The notes: generated by a model not told the origin, from the letters alone. A stretch of DNA of 64,000 nucleotides from Kribbella sp. VKM Ac-2568 (GCF_004345365.1 NZ_SLVF01000006.1:186001-250000); one strand, 5' to 3'. Numbered from the stretch's first letter, positions 1 to 10,406 are shown. Made by a program: numbers and translations.

Positions 1-370
1 CGGCGGCCGGGTCGTTACCCGGCGAGCCGAAGTTGCCCTGTCCCTGGATCATCGGCGCGCGCATCACCCACGGCTGCGCCAGCCGTACCAGGGTGTCGTA
101 GATCGCCGAGTCACCGTGCGGGTGGTACTGACCCATCACGTCACCGACGACGCGCGAGCACTTGGAGAAGCCCCGGTCCGGCCGGTAGCCACCGTCGTAC
201 ATCGCATAGAGGATGCGACGGTGCACCGGCTTGAGGCCGTCGCGCACCTCCGGCAGCGCGCGGCCGACGATGACGGCCATCGCGTAGTCGAGGTACGACT
301 GCTGCATCTCCGTCTGCAGATCGAGGGGCTCGATCCGGTCGTGTCCCGGAGAAATGGGGGTCTCGGTCAT
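1..370 (-). CDS. gyrA: DNA gyrase subunit A, N-terminal part (truncated by window edge)
   Basis: The A subunit of gyrase cuts and rejoins DNA during ATP-driven negative supercoiling. The visible ~123 residues start at an ATG and read [19 protein letters not shown], then pass through the well-known segment [20 protein letters not shown] and the [13 protein letters not shown] block up to a [18 protein letters not shown] stretch, which is the quinolone-resistance-determining region just ahead of the catalytic tyrosine. The catalytic Tyr itself is at or beyond the window end. It lies 108 bp downstream of gyrB on the same strand, the usual gyrBA order, so co-transcription is likely. Confidence 0.97.
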   Translation of the reverse strand, partial: MTETPISPGHDRIEPLDLQTEMQQSYLDYAMAVIVGRALPEVRDGLKPVHRRILYAMYDGGYRPDRGFSKCSRVVGDVMGQYHPHGDSAIYDTLVRLAQPWVMRAPMIQGQGNFGSPGNDPAA

Positions 371-478
371 CTGGTGCTCGTCCCGTTCGTTTCAGTACGT
401 CGGTGAGGTCGGCGCTGCGAGTGGTCCGCCAGGCCCGGGCAACCGTGGGCTGCCTCGGCTCCGGCGGACGCGGCGGGC

Positions 479-2515
479 CTAGATATCAAGGAAGCGGACG
501 TCCTTGGCGTTGCGCTGGATGAAGTTCCGGCGAGCCTCGATGTCGTCGCCCATCAGCGTCGCGAAGGTCTCGTCGGCACGGGCGGCGTCGTCCAGGGTGA
601 TCTGCAGCAGCACCCGGTTGGCCGGGTCCATCGTGGTCTCCCACAGCTCCTGCGCGTTCATCTCACCCAGGCCCTTGTACCGCTGCGTGCCGTTCTCCTT
701 CGGCAACTTCTTGCCGGCCTCGGCGCCCGCCGCCATCAGGCCGTCCTTCTCGCGCTCGGTGTAGGCCAGCTCGTGCGGCGAGTTGCTCCACCGGATCTTG
801 TACAGCGGCGGCTGCGCGGCGTACACGTGACCGCGCTCGATCAGCGGCCGCATGAACCGGAACAGCAGGGTGAGCAGCAGCGTCCGGATGTGCTGGCCGT
901 CGACGTCGGCGTCGGCCATGATCACGATCTTGTGGTACCGGAGCTTCTCCTCGTCGAAGTCCTCGTGGATCCCGGTGCCGAGGGCGGAGATGATCGCTTG
1001 GACCTCGTTGTTCTGCAGGACCTTGTCGATCCGCGCCTTCTCGACGTTCAGGATCTTGCCCCGGATCGGCAGGATGGCCTGGAACTTCGGATCGCGACCA
1101 CCCTTGGCGGAGCCACCGGCCGAGTCACCCTCGACGATGTAGACCTCGCACTCCTCCGGGTTCGTCGACTGGCAGTCGGACAGCTTGCCCGGCAGCCCGC
1201 CGCCACCCAGCAGACCCTTGCGGTTGCGGGCCAGGTCGCGCGCTTTGCGGGCGGCGATCCGGGCACTCGCGGCCGCGGTGGCCTTGCGGATGATCTCGCG
1301 GCCCTCGGCCGGGTTCTGCTCGAACCAGGCACCGAGCCGGTCGTTCACGACCCGCTGGACGAAGCCCTTCACCTCGGTGTTGCCGAGCTTGGTCTTGGTC
1401 TGGCCCTCGAACTGCGGGTTGCCCAGCTTGACCGAGATGATCGCGGTCAGGCCCTCGCGCACGTCGTCGCCGGTGAGCCTGTCCTCCTTCTTCTTGATCA
1501 TGCCCTGGTCCTCGCCGAAGGAGTTGACCAGTGAGGTGAGCGCGGCCCGGAAGCCCTCTTCGTGGGTGCCGCCCTCATGCGTGTTGATCGTGTTCGCGAA
1601 GGTGTGCACCGACTCCTGGAACGAGCCGCTCCACTGCATCGCCACCTCGAGGCTGAGGCTGTCGTCACCCTGGGCCGCCTCGAAGGCGATCACGTCGCGG
1701 TGCACGGTCTCGCGGATGCCGGTCAGGTACTTGACGTAGTCGACCAGGCCGTCGTCGTACTTGAAGGACTGCTCGACCGGCTCGCCGTCGGCGGTGTGGT
1801 CCGGGCGCTCGTCCCGGATCACCAGCTCGAGGCCCTTGTTCAGGAACGCGTACTCGCGGAAGCGGGTGGACAGCGTCTCGAAGGAGAAGACCGTCGTCTC
1901 GAAGACGTCCGGGCTGGGCCAGAAGGTGATCGTGGTGCCGTTCGAGTCCGACGTCCCGACCTCGGCCAGGTCCGCATCAGGCACGCCGACGGTGAAGGAC
2001 TGGGTGTAGGCCTTGCCGTTCGTCTTGACGTCCACCCGCAGGCGGCTGGACAGCGCGTTCACCACGGAGACGCCGACGCCGTGCAGACCACCGGACACCT
2101 TGTAACCGCCGCCGCCGAACTTGCCGCCGGCGTGCAGCACGGTGAGTACGACCGTGACGGCCGGCTTGCCCTCGGACTCGACGATGCCGACCGGGATACC
2201 GCGGCCGTTGTCGACGACGCTCACACCGCCGTCGGCCAGCAGCGTGACCACGATCTTGTCGCAGTACCCGGCGAGCGCCTCGTCCACCGCGTTGTCGACC
2301 ACCTCGTAGACCAGGTGGTGCAGACCGCGTTCACCGGTGGACCCGATGTACATGCCCGGCCGTTTACGGACCGCGTCGAGGCCCTCGAGGACCTGGATCG
2401 CGCTCGCGTCGTACTCCTGCTCCACGATGCTGGAGGGGATCACGCTGAGCGGTATTTCGGTGCCGGTGCTGTCGGCGGACGGGGTTACGTCGATCTCGGT
2501 CGGCTCGTCGGTCAC
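479..2515 (-). CDS. gyrB: DNA gyrase subunit B (ATPase)
   Basis: GyrB supplies ATP hydrolysis for gyrase. The protein has the GHKL ATPase start ([19 protein letters not shown], then [12 protein letters not shown]), the transducer domain, and the Toprim domain with [14 protein letters not shown] and [17 protein letters not shown], ending in the tail that contacts GyrA. I chose the GTG at 2513-2515 (reading VTDEPTEID, 678 residues) because GGAGGA lies seven bases upstream; the in-frame ORF could extend 13 codons further to 2554 but that would place the ribosome site inside the gene. Unlike the usual recF-DUF721-gyrB string, gyrB is separated from DUF721 here by a 3.2 kb membrane-protein insertion. 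Confidence 0.97.
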   Translation of the reverse strand: MTDEPTEIDVTPSADSTGTEIPLSVIPSSIVEQEYDASAIQVLEGLDAVRKRPGMYIGSTGERGLHHLVYEVVDNAVDEALAGYCDKIVVTLLADGGVSVVDNGRGIPVGIVESEGKPAVTVVLTVLHAGGKFGGGGYKVSGGLHGVGVSVVNALSSRLRVDVKTNGKAYTQSFTVGVPDADLAEVGTSDSNGTTITFWPSPDVFETTVFSFETLSTRFREYAFLNKGLELVIRDERPDHTADGEPVEQSFKYDDGLVDYVKYLTGIRETVHRDVIAFEAAQGDDSLSLEVAMQWSGSFQESVHTFANTINTHEGGTHEEGFRAALTSLVNSFGEDQGMIKKKEDRLTGDDVREGLTAIISVKLGNPQFEGQTKTKLGNTEVKGFVQRVVNDRLGAWFEQNPAEGREIIRKATAAASARIAARKARDLARNRKGLLGGGGLPGKLSDCQSTNPEECEVYIVEGDSAGGSAKGGRDPKFQAILPIRGKILNVEKARIDKVLQNNEVQAIISALGTGIHEDFDEEKLRYHKIVIMADADVDGQHIRTLLLTLLFRFMRPLIERGHVYAAQPPLYKIRWSNSPHELAYTEREKDGLMAAGAEAGKKLPKENGTQRYKGLGEMNAQELWETTMDPANRVLLQITLDDAARADETFATLMGDDIEARRNFIQRNAKDVRFLDI

Positions 2516-2834
2516 CGGCTGTTGTCCTCCTCGGACCCCGCGCGCGCGGGGCATTGATGCACAGTAGAAGCCGCCCCTACTGTGTTCATCAGCGGTGCGG
2601 CTTTCTCAACAGCTCCATCTTACCCGTCGACCGAAGCAGAACCTGCCATGAGGCGGCTCTAACTGTGGACAGGGCGTGTTTTCGGACTCCTGTCCATGTC
2701 CCCCCACGCGGGGTGGGGGCTCCGAAAGCGCTCACGGCGCTCAGTGGCTTCTGGCCGGATCACGGCTGACTGTCTGCCGGGCGAGACCCGACGGACCGGG
2801 CCGACCGCCCCTCACGCCCCTTAGGATCGCTGCC
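2516..2834. other. Divergent intergenic region between gyrB and the membrane-protein operon
   Basis: A 319-bp gap with no convincing gene. It must hold the leftward gyrB promoter and the rightward promoter of the gene starting at 2835. On the minus strand a TTGAGA (2604-2609) could be a -35 element but I see no strong matching -10, so no promoter is called. A C-run/G-run pair around 2700-2717 (CCCCCCACGCGGGGTGGGGG) could fold into a short hairpin. Confidence 0.45.
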
Positions 2835-3461
2835 GTGGAAAGTCTCGACGACGTCATCGACGCCATGATCGCCGACCGGGTGATCCACCGGCACCGGCGC
2901 AAATGGCTGATCGCCCTCGCCCTGGTCGTCGTCCTGGTCGTCGTCATCCTGTTCACCGGAGGCTGGAAGGAGAAGAAGGGCCGCACGGTCGACACCGTCG
3001 ACGCGCCCACCACCTTCGAGGCCGGCCGGTACGAGTTCGGCGTCACCTCGGCGCAGATCATCCGGACGCCGAAGACGAAGTACGACCCGGCGAAGGCGCG
3101 GGTGGAACTGTCGTTCGACGTGAAGAACATCGACGACGAGGAGCACAAGAGCAACTCGCTGTCGGGCAAGATGGTTCTTCTGGTCGTCGGCGGCGGCGAG
3201 GACCCGATCGAGTCGAACGGCGCGACCTGCCGCGGCGCGATCAACTGGGTCTTCGTCTACGGCCTGCCGGCCGAGTCCTGTACCACGAAGTTCGAGGTAC
3301 CGGCCAACTTCACCGGGGACAAGCTCGAGTTCGGCTTCCTGGCGGAGAGCTACGACTCCGACATCGGTTTGCTCGGCGCGTCCGAGGACCCGTACTGGCA
3401 CAACGAGAAGGCCGCCATGGTGGTCCGGGTGCCCACGACGACCACGACGGAGACCAAGTGA
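2835..3461 (+). CDS. Membrane-anchored extracytoplasmic protein, first of three
   Basis: About 208 residues from a GTG preceded by AGGA eight bases upstream. A short basic cytoplasmic stretch (RHRRKW) is followed by one hydrophobic segment (LIALALVVVLVVVILFTGG, residues about 25-43) and a soluble domain rich in beta-like sequence with two cysteines (TCRG and ESCTTKF). The C-terminus ends in a Thr-run. I recognise no named family; the layout resembles DUF4352-type beta-sandwich proteins. Its stop overlaps the next start by four bases (GTGA), so the three genes 2835-4599 are surely translationally coupled. Alternative start: ATG about 9 codons later. Confidence 0.75.
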   Translation: MESLDDVIDAMIADRVIHRHRRKWLIALALVVVLVVVILFTGGWKEKKGRTVDTVDAPTTFEAGRYEFGVTSAQIIRTPKTKYDPAKARVELSFDVKNIDDEEHKSNSLSGKMVLLVVGGGEDPIESNGATCRGAINWVFVYGLPAESCTTKFEVPANFTGDKLEFGFLAESYDSDIGLLGASEDPYWHNEKAAMVVRVPTTTTTETK

Positions 3462-4042
3462 AGCTGTATCGCACCAGCACGGTGCTCGTCGGCGTCCTCT
3501 TCGTGCTGCTCGGCGGACTGACCCGGCTGGCGACGCCGGAAAAGGTGTACGACTCGGAGAACCGGGAGATCGTGCACGGCACCATCGGCGAGACGCTGAA
3601 GTACCGCGACTCGACCATCACCGTGCACCGGATGAAGGTCGCCAAGGCCTACGTCTACAACGACGACAAGCCGGTCGAGACCAACGGCGCCTTCGTCGCG
3701 GTCGAGTACGAGACGGTCCGAGGCACCGAGGAGGTCGGCAGCAACGACGCCACCCTGACCACCGACGACGGCACGGAGTACCGGCCGGTCGCCGCGACGA
3801 TCGTCAACGGCGCCGACTTCGCCGAGCCTGGTTTCGCCCGGTCCGGCAGTCTCGTCTTCGAGGTGAACACCGCGGACCTCAACGGGCTCACCCTCAACTT
3901 CGTCACAGTCCAGTTCTGGACGGTGCTCACCCAGGACGTCTCCGTCGATCTCGGGGTGCCCGACGAGAAGGTCGCCCAGCAACTCGTCGACACCGCGGCA
4001 CCGGAGTACGTGATCCCCAAGTCCGTCACCAGGGTGGCCTGA
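3458..4042 (+). CDS. Membrane-anchored extracytoplasmic protein, DUF4352-like, second of three
   Basis: 194 residues from a GTG that overlaps the previous stop. The N-terminus has one hydrophobic segment (TSTVLVGVLFVLLGGLTRLA), then a domain with the pattern of DUF4352-type beta-sandwich proteins: an initial induced-charge stretch, a central AFVAVEYETVRGTEE strand, a TTDDGTEYRPV turn and a LVFEVNTADLNGLTLNFV strand. No cysteines or catalytic motif are obvious. The family assignment rests on pattern only. The gene overlaps the next one as TGATG, completing a tight three-gene operon. Role unknown; probably acts outside the membrane. Confidence 0.78.
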   Translation: MKLYRTSTVLVGVLFVLLGGLTRLATPEKVYDSENREIVHGTIGETLKYRDSTITVHRMKVAKAYVYNDDKPVETNGAFVAVEYETVRGTEEVGSNDATLTTDDGTEYRPVAATIVNGADFAEPGFARSGSLVFEVNTADLNGLTLNFVTVQFWTVLTQDVSVDLGVPDEKVAQQLVDTAAPEYVIPKSVTRVA

Positions 4043-4599
4043 TGAATCCCTCGAACCGCCTGCTGCGGCTCACCGCGCGGATCTCTCTGCTGATCGCGCT
4101 GCTCGGCGTCAGCGCCTTCCTGCTCCTCCGGGTCTATCTGGACGATGAGGAGAACGTCTACGACAACGGCGCCGTCACCGAGGTGGTAGGTCCCGGACCG
4201 GCCACGATCGGCCTGGTCGAGTGGAAGCTCGATTCGCTGCAGCCGTACACGAAGCTGGTGGACGACGCCGAGAAGGTGATCGACCTCGACCAGCCGGCCG
4301 GTTCGGTGGTGATCGTGGCGACCGCATCCATCACGCCGAAGGACGGGCTGAAGATGGACTCCGACGGGTTCACCTGCGAGGCGAAACTGCGCGACGACCG
4401 GGGCAACCTGTGGAAGAGCCAGAGTGCGTACGGATTCCCGCTGCCGACGTACTGCGGGGACGACGACCACCCGTTCACCCGGAACAAGGCGGGGAAGCTC
4501 GCGCAGATCTACGTGGTGCCCGAGTCCGCCGTACCGCACCTCACTGGCATCCAGGTCGAGAACCTCAAAGAGCGCCGGCGCATCCTGCTGACGCGCTGA
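4042..4599 (+). CDS. Membrane-anchored extracytoplasmic protein, third of three
   Basis: 185 residues starting at an ATG that overlaps the upstream stop codon. A hydrophobic segment lies at residues 11-31 (ARISLLIALLGVSAFLLLRV), followed by an acidic linker and a soluble domain with two cysteines (FTCEAKL and PTYCGDD) that may form a disulfide. It keeps the same anchor-plus-domain build as its two neighbours, although sequence similarity by eye is low. It ends 42 bp before the oppositely oriented 4642-5991 gene ends, with no strong terminator hairpin visible between them. Function unknown. Confidence 0.78.
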   Translation: MNPSNRLLRLTARISLLIALLGVSAFLLLRVYLDDEENVYDNGAVTEVVGPGPATIGLVEWKLDSLQPYTKLVDDAEKVIDLDQPAGSVVIVATASITPKDGLKMDSDGFTCEAKLRDDRGNLWKSQSAYGFPLPTYCGDDDHPFTRNKAGKLAQIYVVPESAVPHLTGIQVENLKERRRILLTR

Positions 4600-4641
4600 T
4601 CTCCCTGGGCCTGAACAACTTCCTATTGGCCGCCGGCCGGC

Positions 4642-5991
4642 TCAGACCGTGACGGGTTCGGGCTCTCTCTTCTTCTCGTCGGCGGTCGCAGCGGCCTCCG
4701 CTGCCTCCGCTGCCTCTGCCCGGCGTTCCGCGCCGACCGAGATGCACAGGTCGAAAGCGGCGGCCAGCAAGGCGATCCGCAGCGTCTCGAACACGATGTC
4801 CCGGATCGCGGCCGCGATCTCGTGGTTCATCAGGCCCCACTGCTGCCCGTGCACGCCGATCCCGCGCTGCAGCGCGACGAACGCCCAGTCGCTGCCGAGC
4901 AGCCAGAAGGTGTAGACCATGCAGACCACGCCAAGGAAGACCGGGCCGACCCGGACCAGCAGCCGGAACGCGTTCAGGGCCGGGTAGAACTTCTCCCGCA
5001 GACCGCCCAACAGCAGGTTCGGCGCCTGGTTGGTGAGCGCCACGATCCGGTTCTGCTTCGGCGCGTCCGGATCGACCCGATGACCGAGGCGGCGTTCGAG
5101 CCGGGTGCCTCGGAAGACCGCACCGCTGGACAGCACCCGGTGCCCGAAGACGACGGTCGTGATCGCGAGCCAGGTCAGCGGTTCGGCGACGCCGAGCTTG
5201 AACAGCGGCCAGAGGGACTCCCAGAAGAAGCCCCAGAGGAACTCGAGGCCGGCCGGGACCGGGATGTGGATGCCGGCGAAGAACTCCTTCGCGCCGTCCC
5301 ACCAGTCGACCGAGAGGTACCAGAAGTTCCGTTCCTTGAACCACGACTTGAAGTCCGCGATCGCGAACGGTGTGACCACCACGGTCAGCAGCAGGAAGAA
5401 CGACTCGGCCCAGACCTGGGTGAACTTGGCCGGCCTGCTCGGCCACCGGTCGTCGATGGCCTCGATCACCCGGCGCAGGACCAGCAGGATGACGATCGCC
5501 GGCAGGTAGGCGCGATAGGCCGTCCCACCCAGCTCGAAGAACTGTCCACCCGGCTGCAGACCACGCTGCACGAGGTTGCTGGTGGTCAACTCCTGGACCT
5601 GGTCATCGAGGAATCCCCAGGCCGACCAGACGGCGACCAGCGGCAGCAGGGTGATGGACAGCAACTCCAACAGCCCGCGCTGGGTCGGGTCCGACGTCTC
5701 CTCGGCCTTGTTGGTGGCGGCGTCGCGCCAGCGGTAGAGCGAGTTGGCGCAGGTCCGGATCATGCCGACAGTGGCGGCGATCTGGATCAGTACGCCGGCC
5801 GAGAAGACTCCGACGCCGAGGCTCGAGTGCTGGTGCTCCGACAACCAGATGGCAGCACTGATGGAGGCCCGGAAGCCGATATAGCCGGCCAGGAACCAGG
5901 TCACCAGGGGCAACAGGTTCCGCCACCACAGCCGGAACGTGTCGCCGATCAGGTGGACCATCTCGCGGAAACCGTCAACGATCGTGCGCAT
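4642..5991 (-). CDS. Polytopic membrane protein of unknown function
   Basis: 449 residues with an ATG start. At least six hydrophobic segments are visible (for example LLPLVTWFLAGYIGFRAS near the N-terminus, LLSITLLPLVAVWSAWGFL, AYLPAIVILLVLRRVI, FFLLLTVVVTPFAIADF, VGPVFLGVVCMVYTFWLLG). The C-terminal tail is Ala/Glu-rich and cytoplasmic in character. I do not recognise the family. It is convergent with the three anchored proteins at 2835-4599 and together they split the recF/DUF721-gyrB string that is contiguous in most actinobacteria, so the four genes may form one envelope module. Confidence 0.8.
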   Translation of the reverse strand: MRTIVDGFREMVHLIGDTFRLWWRNLLPLVTWFLAGYIGFRASISAAIWLSEHQHSSLGVGVFSAGVLIQIAATVGMIRTCANSLYRWRDAATNKAEETSDPTQRGLLELLSITLLPLVAVWSAWGFLDDQVQELTTSNLVQRGLQPGGQFFELGGTAYRAYLPAIVILLVLRRVIEAIDDRWPSRPAKFTQVWAESFFLLLTVVVTPFAIADFKSWFKERNFWYLSVDWWDGAKEFFAGIHIPVPAGLEFLWGFFWESLWPLFKLGVAEPLTWLAITTVVFGHRVLSSGAVFRGTRLERRLGHRVDPDAPKQNRIVALTNQAPNLLLGGLREKFYPALNAFRLLVRVGPVFLGVVCMVYTFWLLGSDWAFVALQRGIGVHGQQWGLMNHEIAAAIRDIVFETLRIALLAAAFDLCISVGAERRAEAAEAAEAAATADEKKREPEPVTV

Positions 5992-6046
5992 CGGGCCGAT
6001 CCTAGGGGATCGGGTGGGTCTCCTGGGACTCGCTCAGGGGCGTCCG

Positions 6047-6742
6047 TCAGCCGTAGGTATCACGAGGGCCGCGACCGCCTCGGACAGTGCGGGGGCCCTT
6101 GCGCCAACTGGGCGCGTGCGGGCCTTGCACGTTGACCCTGGTGACGGTGCCGTCGCCGAGTTCGGCGTTCAGCCGGCGGACCAGATCGGGCGCCAGCATC
6201 TTCAGCTGCGTGGCCCAGGCGGTCGAGTCGGTCCGCACGGTGAGCTCGGTGTCCTGGTAGCTCTCGGGCTTGCAGTGCGAGGCCATCTCGGGTCCGACGA
6301 TCGACGGCCAGCGCGCCATCACGCCGTGCACCGCGACGTCGACCTCCCAGCCCTGCTCCCGCATCAGCCGGCCGAGGGTGTTCGTCAGCAGCTGGGGATC
6401 GCGCTCGTCCGGTCGGGATCCGCTGACCTGCGAGCCGGTGGCCCGCCGCCGACGGGTCCGCTTGACCGGTTTGACCGGGCCATTCGCCGCCATCCCCTTC
6501 AGCCGGCCGGCCAGCGACTTGGCCAGCTCGAGGCCCTTCTTGTCGTGCTCGGAGCCCTTCTCCGGCGTTTCGGGGGAGTCGTCGACCTCGCTCTCGAAGC
6601 CGCTCTCAGAGGAATTCCGGGGTTTCGGCTCGCTCCGGATCGGTTCTGCGCGCGGTTTCGGTTCGGGTCGATCGGGCAGAGGCTGCGCTCCGAACCCGCC
6701 GAGCAGGTCCGCGTCCGGACGGAGGTCCCCGTCCTCAGGCAC
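6047..6742 (-). CDS. DUF721 / DciA-family protein
   Basis: 231 residues. The C-terminal half carries the DUF721 core ([40 protein letters not shown], then [20 protein letters not shown]), while the first ~100 residues are a Pro/Glu/Ser-rich, probably disordered arm with a basic patch ([11 protein letters not shown]). DUF721 proteins next to recF and gyrB in actinobacteria are relatives of DciA, the replicative-helicase loading factor of many bacteria lacking DnaC/DnaI; the helicase-loading role here is inference from family and location. The start overlaps the recF stop by eight bases, implying translational coupling. Confidence 0.88.
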   Translation of the reverse strand: MPEDGDLRPDADLLGGFGAQPLPDRPEPKPRAEPIRSEPKPRNSSESGFESEVDDSPETPEKGSEHDKKGLELAKSLAGRLKGMAANGPVKPVKRTRRRRATGSQVSGSRPDERDPQLLTNTLGRLMREQGWEVDVAVHGVMARWPSIVGPEMASHCKPESYQDTELTVRTDSTAWATQLKMLAPDLVRRLNAELGDGTVTRVNVQGPHAPSWRKGPRTVRGGRGPRDTYG

Positions 6743-7877
6743 GGCGGACCGTCCCGTCGCCGACGTCGAACCGAACTCCGCTCAGCTCCGCCGGCACGTC
6801 GGCCCCGACCGCGGCCGTGACGAGCACCTGTTCCGCGGGCGCGACCAGTTCTGCCAGGCGATCGCGGCGCTGGGTGTCGAGCTCGGCGAACACGTCGTCC
6901 AGGATCAACACCGGCTCACCCCCGTCCGACCTGAGCAACTCGTACGACGCCAGCCGCAGCGCGAGCGCGAACGACCAGGACTCACCGTGACTCGCGTACC
7001 CCTTCGCAGGCAAGTCCCCGAGCCCGAGCACCATGTCGTCGCGGTGCGGCCCGACCAGCGACACCCCGCGATCGAGCTCGTCCGACCGCCGCTCGTGTAC
7101 TGCGCTGAGGATCACCTCCGCGAGCTCTTCGCGCGAGGTCACTCCTGGCTCCAACGGCACCGACGACTTGTACTCGAGCCGGGCATCACCCTTGCCTCGG
7201 GCAACAGCGTCGTACGAGCCGGAGACCAACGGGCGCAGGGATTCCAGCAGTTCGAGCCTGGTCGCGAGGAGCTCGGAGCCGGCTCGCGCGAGGTGCGAGT
7301 CCCACACCTCGAGAGTGCGTAGCTGGCCCTCGACGGCACCGCCCGAGCGGTTCTGCCGGCGGGCGACCGAGGCGCTCTTCAGCAGGGAGTTCCGCTGCTT
7401 GAGGATGCGGTCGTAGTCCTGCCGGACACCTGCCATCCGGGGTGTCCGCAGGGTGAGCAACTCGTCCAGGAACCGTCGCCTCTCGGACGGGTCGCCCTTC
7501 ACCAGGGCGAGATCCTCGGGCGCGAAGAGCACCGTACGCAGCAATCCGAGCACTTCCCGGGGCCGGGGGACCGGTGCGCGGTTGACCCGAGCCCGATTTG
7601 CCCTCCCAGGATTGATTTCCAGCTCGATCACCAGATCGCGTTCGTGGTCGGAACGGACCTCGGTGCGCACGATCGCCCGAGCCGCGCCGGCTCGAACCAG
7701 GGGAGCATCGCTCGCCACCCGGTGGGAGCCGAGCGTCGCGGTGTAGTGGATCGCCTCGACCAGGTTGGTCTTGCCCTGACCGTTCGGTCCGACGAAGGCG
7801 GTCACGCCCGGAGCGAGCTGGACCTCCGCCTGCTGGTACGACCGGAAATCGACCAGACCCAGGGCGGTGACGTACAC
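6735..7877 (-). CDS. recF: DNA replication and repair protein RecF
   Basis: 380 residues from a GTG. RecF is an SMC-like ATPase that helps load RecA at gaps. The Walker A motif [16 protein letters not shown] is near residue 30, the ABC signature region is around [12 protein letters not shown], and Walker B is [11 protein letters not shown] near the C-terminus. The N-terminus [19 protein letters not shown] is typical. It starts one base after the gnd stop and overlaps the DUF721 gene, so gnd-recF-DUF721 form one transcription unit. Confidence 0.97.
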   Translation of the reverse strand: MYVTALGLVDFRSYQQAEVQLAPGVTAFVGPNGQGKTNLVEAIHYTATLGSHRVASDAPLVRAGAARAIVRTEVRSDHERDLVIELEINPGRANRARVNRAPVPRPREVLGLLRTVLFAPEDLALVKGDPSERRRFLDELLTLRTPRMAGVRQDYDRILKQRNSLLKSASVARRQNRSGGAVEGQLRTLEVWDSHLARAGSELLATRLELLESLRPLVSGSYDAVARGKGDARLEYKSSVPLEPGVTSREELAEVILSAVHERRSDELDRGVSLVGPHRDDMVLGLGDLPAKGYASHGESWSFALALRLASYELLRSDGGEPVLILDDVFAELDTQRRDRLAELVAPAEQVLVTAAVGADVPAELSGVRFDVGDGTVRRA

Positions 7878-7878
7878 C

Positions 7879-8796
7879 TCAGTGCTTGATCGGCGGTGTC
7901 GCGTACGACGGGTCTTCGGCGCCCTTCACCGCGTGGCCGCCGAACTGGTTCCGCATCGCCGCGATCGCCTTCATCGCGGGGGAGTCGTCCTGCCGCGAGG
8001 CAAACCGCGCGAACAACGACGCGGCGATCGCCGGCACCGGTACGGCGTGGTCGATCGCGGCCTCGACGGTCCACCGGCCTTCGCCGGAGTCTTCGGCGTA
8101 GCCGCGGATCTTGTCCAGGTGGGTGTCTTCGTTGAGCGCGTTCACCATCAGGTCGAGCAGCCAGGACCGGATCACGGTGCCCTCGCGCCAGGAGTCGAAC
8201 GTCTCCGGCACGTTCTCGACGATGTCCGCGGCCTCGAGCAGCTCGAAGCCCTCGGCGTACGCCTGCATGATCGCGTACTCGATGCCGTTGTGGACCATCT
8301 TGGCGAAGTGGCCGGCGCCGACCTTGCCGGCGTGCACGAAACCGAACTCACCCTCGGGCTTGAGCGCCTCGAAGATGGGCATCACCGTCGCGACCGTCTC
8401 GGTGTCTCCACCGCACATCAGCGCGTAGCCGTTCTCCAGACCCCAGACCCCGCCGGAGACACCGCAGTCGACGAACTTGATGCCCTTGGTGGCGAGCTGC
8501 TCGGCCCGGCGGATGTCGTCGGTCCAGCGGCTGTTGCCGCCGTCGATCACGATGTCACCCTCGGACAGCAGCTCGGCGAGCTCGGTGAGCACCGGGTCGA
8601 TGGCCTTCACCGGCACCATCACCCAGACCACCTTCGGCTGGTCCGCTGCCGTCAGCTTGCCGACCATGTCGGCCAGATCCGTCGCGTCGGAGATGCTCGC
8701 GTTGTGGTCGACGCCGACCACCTTCAGGCCCGCGGCACGCATCCGCTCGCGCATGTTGCCGCCCATCTTGCCGAGACCGACAAGGCCGAGCTCCAT
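7879..8796 (-). CDS. gnd: 6-phosphogluconate dehydrogenase (decarboxylating), short form
   Basis: 305 residues. It oxidises 6-phosphogluconate to ribulose-5-phosphate and CO2 in the pentose phosphate pathway. The Rossmann motif [12 protein letters not shown] is at residues 4-15, and the substrate/catalytic segments [23 protein letters not shown] and [21 protein letters not shown] (catalytic Lys and His-Asn pattern) follow. The length fits the short tetrameric GndA-type rather than the ~470-residue enzyme. The ATG is preceded by AAGGGG five bases upstream. The dnaN-gnd-recF arrangement is standard in actinobacteria. Confidence 0.95.
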   Translation of the reverse strand: MELGLVGLGKMGGNMRERMRAAGLKVVGVDHNASISDATDLADMVGKLTAADQPKVVWVMVPVKAIDPVLTELAELLSEGDIVIDGGNSRWTDDIRRAEQLATKGIKFVDCGVSGGVWGLENGYALMCGGDTETVATVMPIFEALKPEGEFGFVHAGKVGAGHFAKMVHNGIEYAIMQAYAEGFELLEAADIVENVPETFDSWREGTVIRSWLLDLMVNALNEDTHLDKIRGYAEDSGEGRWTVEAAIDHAVPVPAIAASLFARFASRQDDSPAMKAIAAMRNQFGGHAVKGAEDPSYATPPIKH

Positions 8797-8831
8797 CGTG
8801 AATCCCCTTGTTCTGTTGGCTTTTCCCTGGT

Positions 8832-9977
8832 TCAGCTGTTCAGGCGGACCGGCATCAGCACGTACCGGAACTCGCTGATCGGGTCGCCTTCGAAGTCCTT
8901 CACGCCGGTCAGCTCGGCCGGCTTCGTCGCCTGGGTGAACGCCAGATGGGCGACCGATGTTCCGATCGCGTTCAGGCCGTCGAGCAGGTAGGTCGGGTTG
9001 AAGCCGACGGTCACCGGTTCCCCGACGACCCGCGCTTCAATCGACTCCGATGCCTGCGCCTCGTCGCCGCTGCCGGCGTCGAGCGTCACGGTGTCCTCGG
9101 AGAAGGTCAGCCGGACGGGCGCGTTGCGCTCGGCCACCAGGGCGACACGCTTCACGGCCTCGATCAGGGTGGCGGTGTCGATCCGCACCCGGGTCGCGAT
9201 CGCCGCGTCGGTCGGGATGATGCCGCGAACCTTGGGGAACTCGCCATCGAGCAGACGGGTGGTGGCGCGCCGGTTGCCGCCGGACACCTGACCCTCGAAG
9301 CCGACGATGCCGTCACCGCTGCCAGGGGTGGCCAGAGAGACGATGATGTCGGTTCCGGTCATCGCTTTCGCGGTTTCCGACAGCACCCGGGCCGGGATAA
9401 GGGCTGCAGCAGAGGCATCCGGGCTCTGCGGGTTCCACTCGAGTTCGCGGATCGCCAACCGGTACCGGTCGGTTGCGAGCAGCGAGATGGTGGATCCCTC
9501 GATCTCGACCCGTACGCCGGTCAGCACCGGAAGGGTGTCCTCCCGGCCCGCGGCGGTGACCACCTGAGCGACGGCCTGGGCGAAAACGTCGCTCCGCACG
9601 GTGCCGCTGGCTGCCGGCAGGTCCGGTAGAGCCGGATATTCCTCTGTGGGAAGCGTCTGGAGCGTGAAGCGCGAGGTGCCGCAGGTGACTTGCGCCTTCG
9701 CGCCATCCACAGCGATGTCCACGGGCTGGTTCGGGAGACTCTTCGAGATGTCGGCGACAAGCCGGCCGGAGATCAGGCACTTGCCGGTGTCCGCCACCTG
9801 GGCGGGCACGGTCACACGCACGGAGGTCTCGTAGTCGAAGCCGGACAGGGTGATCTGCCCTTCCTCGGCTTCGACGAGAAGTCCCGCAAGGATCGGGACG
9901 CTGGGACGACTGGGCAAACTGCGCGCGGCCCAGGCCACCGACTCGGCCAGTACGTCGCGCTCGACGCGAAACTTCAC
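8832..9977 (-). CDS. dnaN: DNA polymerase III beta subunit (sliding clamp)
   Basis: 381 residues from a GTG at 9975-9977 chosen because AGGAGG sits about nine bases upstream; the ORF could open 23 codons earlier but that region is part of the dnaA-dnaN spacer. The protein forms the processivity ring around DNA. Typical segments: MKFRVERDVLAESVAWAARS at the N-terminus, three repeated clamp folds, LLATDRYRLAIREL in the middle, and the C-terminal YVLMPVRLNS. It lies downstream of dnaA across an origin-like region. Confidence 0.97.
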   Translation of the reverse strand: MKFRVERDVLAESVAWAARSLPSRPSVPILAGLLVEAEEGQITLSGFDYETSVRVTVPAQVADTGKCLISGRLVADISKSLPNQPVDIAVDGAKAQVTCGTSRFTLQTLPTEEYPALPDLPAASGTVRSDVFAQAVAQVVTAAGREDTLPVLTGVRVEIEGSTISLLATDRYRLAIRELEWNPQSPDASAAALIPARVLSETAKAMTGTDIIVSLATPGSGDGIVGFEGQVSGGNRRATTRLLDGEFPKVRGIIPTDAAIATRVRIDTATLIEAVKRVALVAERNAPVRLTFSEDTVTLDAGSGDEAQASESIEARVVGEPVTVGFNPTYLLDGLNAIGTSVAHLAFTQATKPAELTGVKDFEGDPISEFRYVLMPVRLNS

Positions 9978-10240
9978 CGCTGGGTGCCTCCTGATTCGGC
10001 TGTGTGCCAGGCAGATCCTGCCACGGACAGATGTGATGTGCGCCAACCGGGCTTGACGTGGCCGTTCGGGCGGGTCGCGACCCGAGCTTTTCGGGGCTTG
10101 TGAGGACAGCCTGACAGGTCGTGCAAGAGGGGCCGGCAGCAGGTACGAAATCGGGGTTTTCCCCAGGTTGGGCGCCCAGACCCTTTTGTGGACTGGGACT
10201 TCCTTACAGATTCCATAGGGTTGTTCGCACCGGTGGAAAC

Positions 10241-10249
10241 TGTGGACAA
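10241..10249 (-). promoter_or_regulatory. DnaA box, perfect actinobacterial consensus
   Basis: Reads TTGTCCACA on the minus strand, the preferred high-GC DnaA box. It is the left-most strong box of the dnaA-dnaN cluster. Confidence 0.8.
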
Positions 10250-10397
10250 GTGACGAGTTCGCAGGTCAGAGGCCGAATGTGGCTGGGGACCGGTTGTGGA
10301 TGAAATCGGGGTCTTCTCTGGACGGCTGGTGACGACATGCGCGATCCACACAGCCAATCCACAGGCAAGACGAGAGTGTCCACCGGGATACCCACAG

Positions 10398-10406
10398 TTA
10401 TCCACA
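10398..10406 (+). promoter_or_regulatory. DnaA box TTATCCACA
   Basis: Perfect match to the general bacterial DnaA-box consensus on the plus strand, 82 bp from the dnaA stop codon and part of a run of TCCACA-containing 9-mers between 10342 and 10406. Confidence 0.8.

Noticed and set aside
1562..2557. Long plus-strand open frame opposite gyrB
   Set aside because: It is a shadow of gyrB in a high-GC genome: Val/Asp/Arg/His-rich, no motif, no ribosome site.
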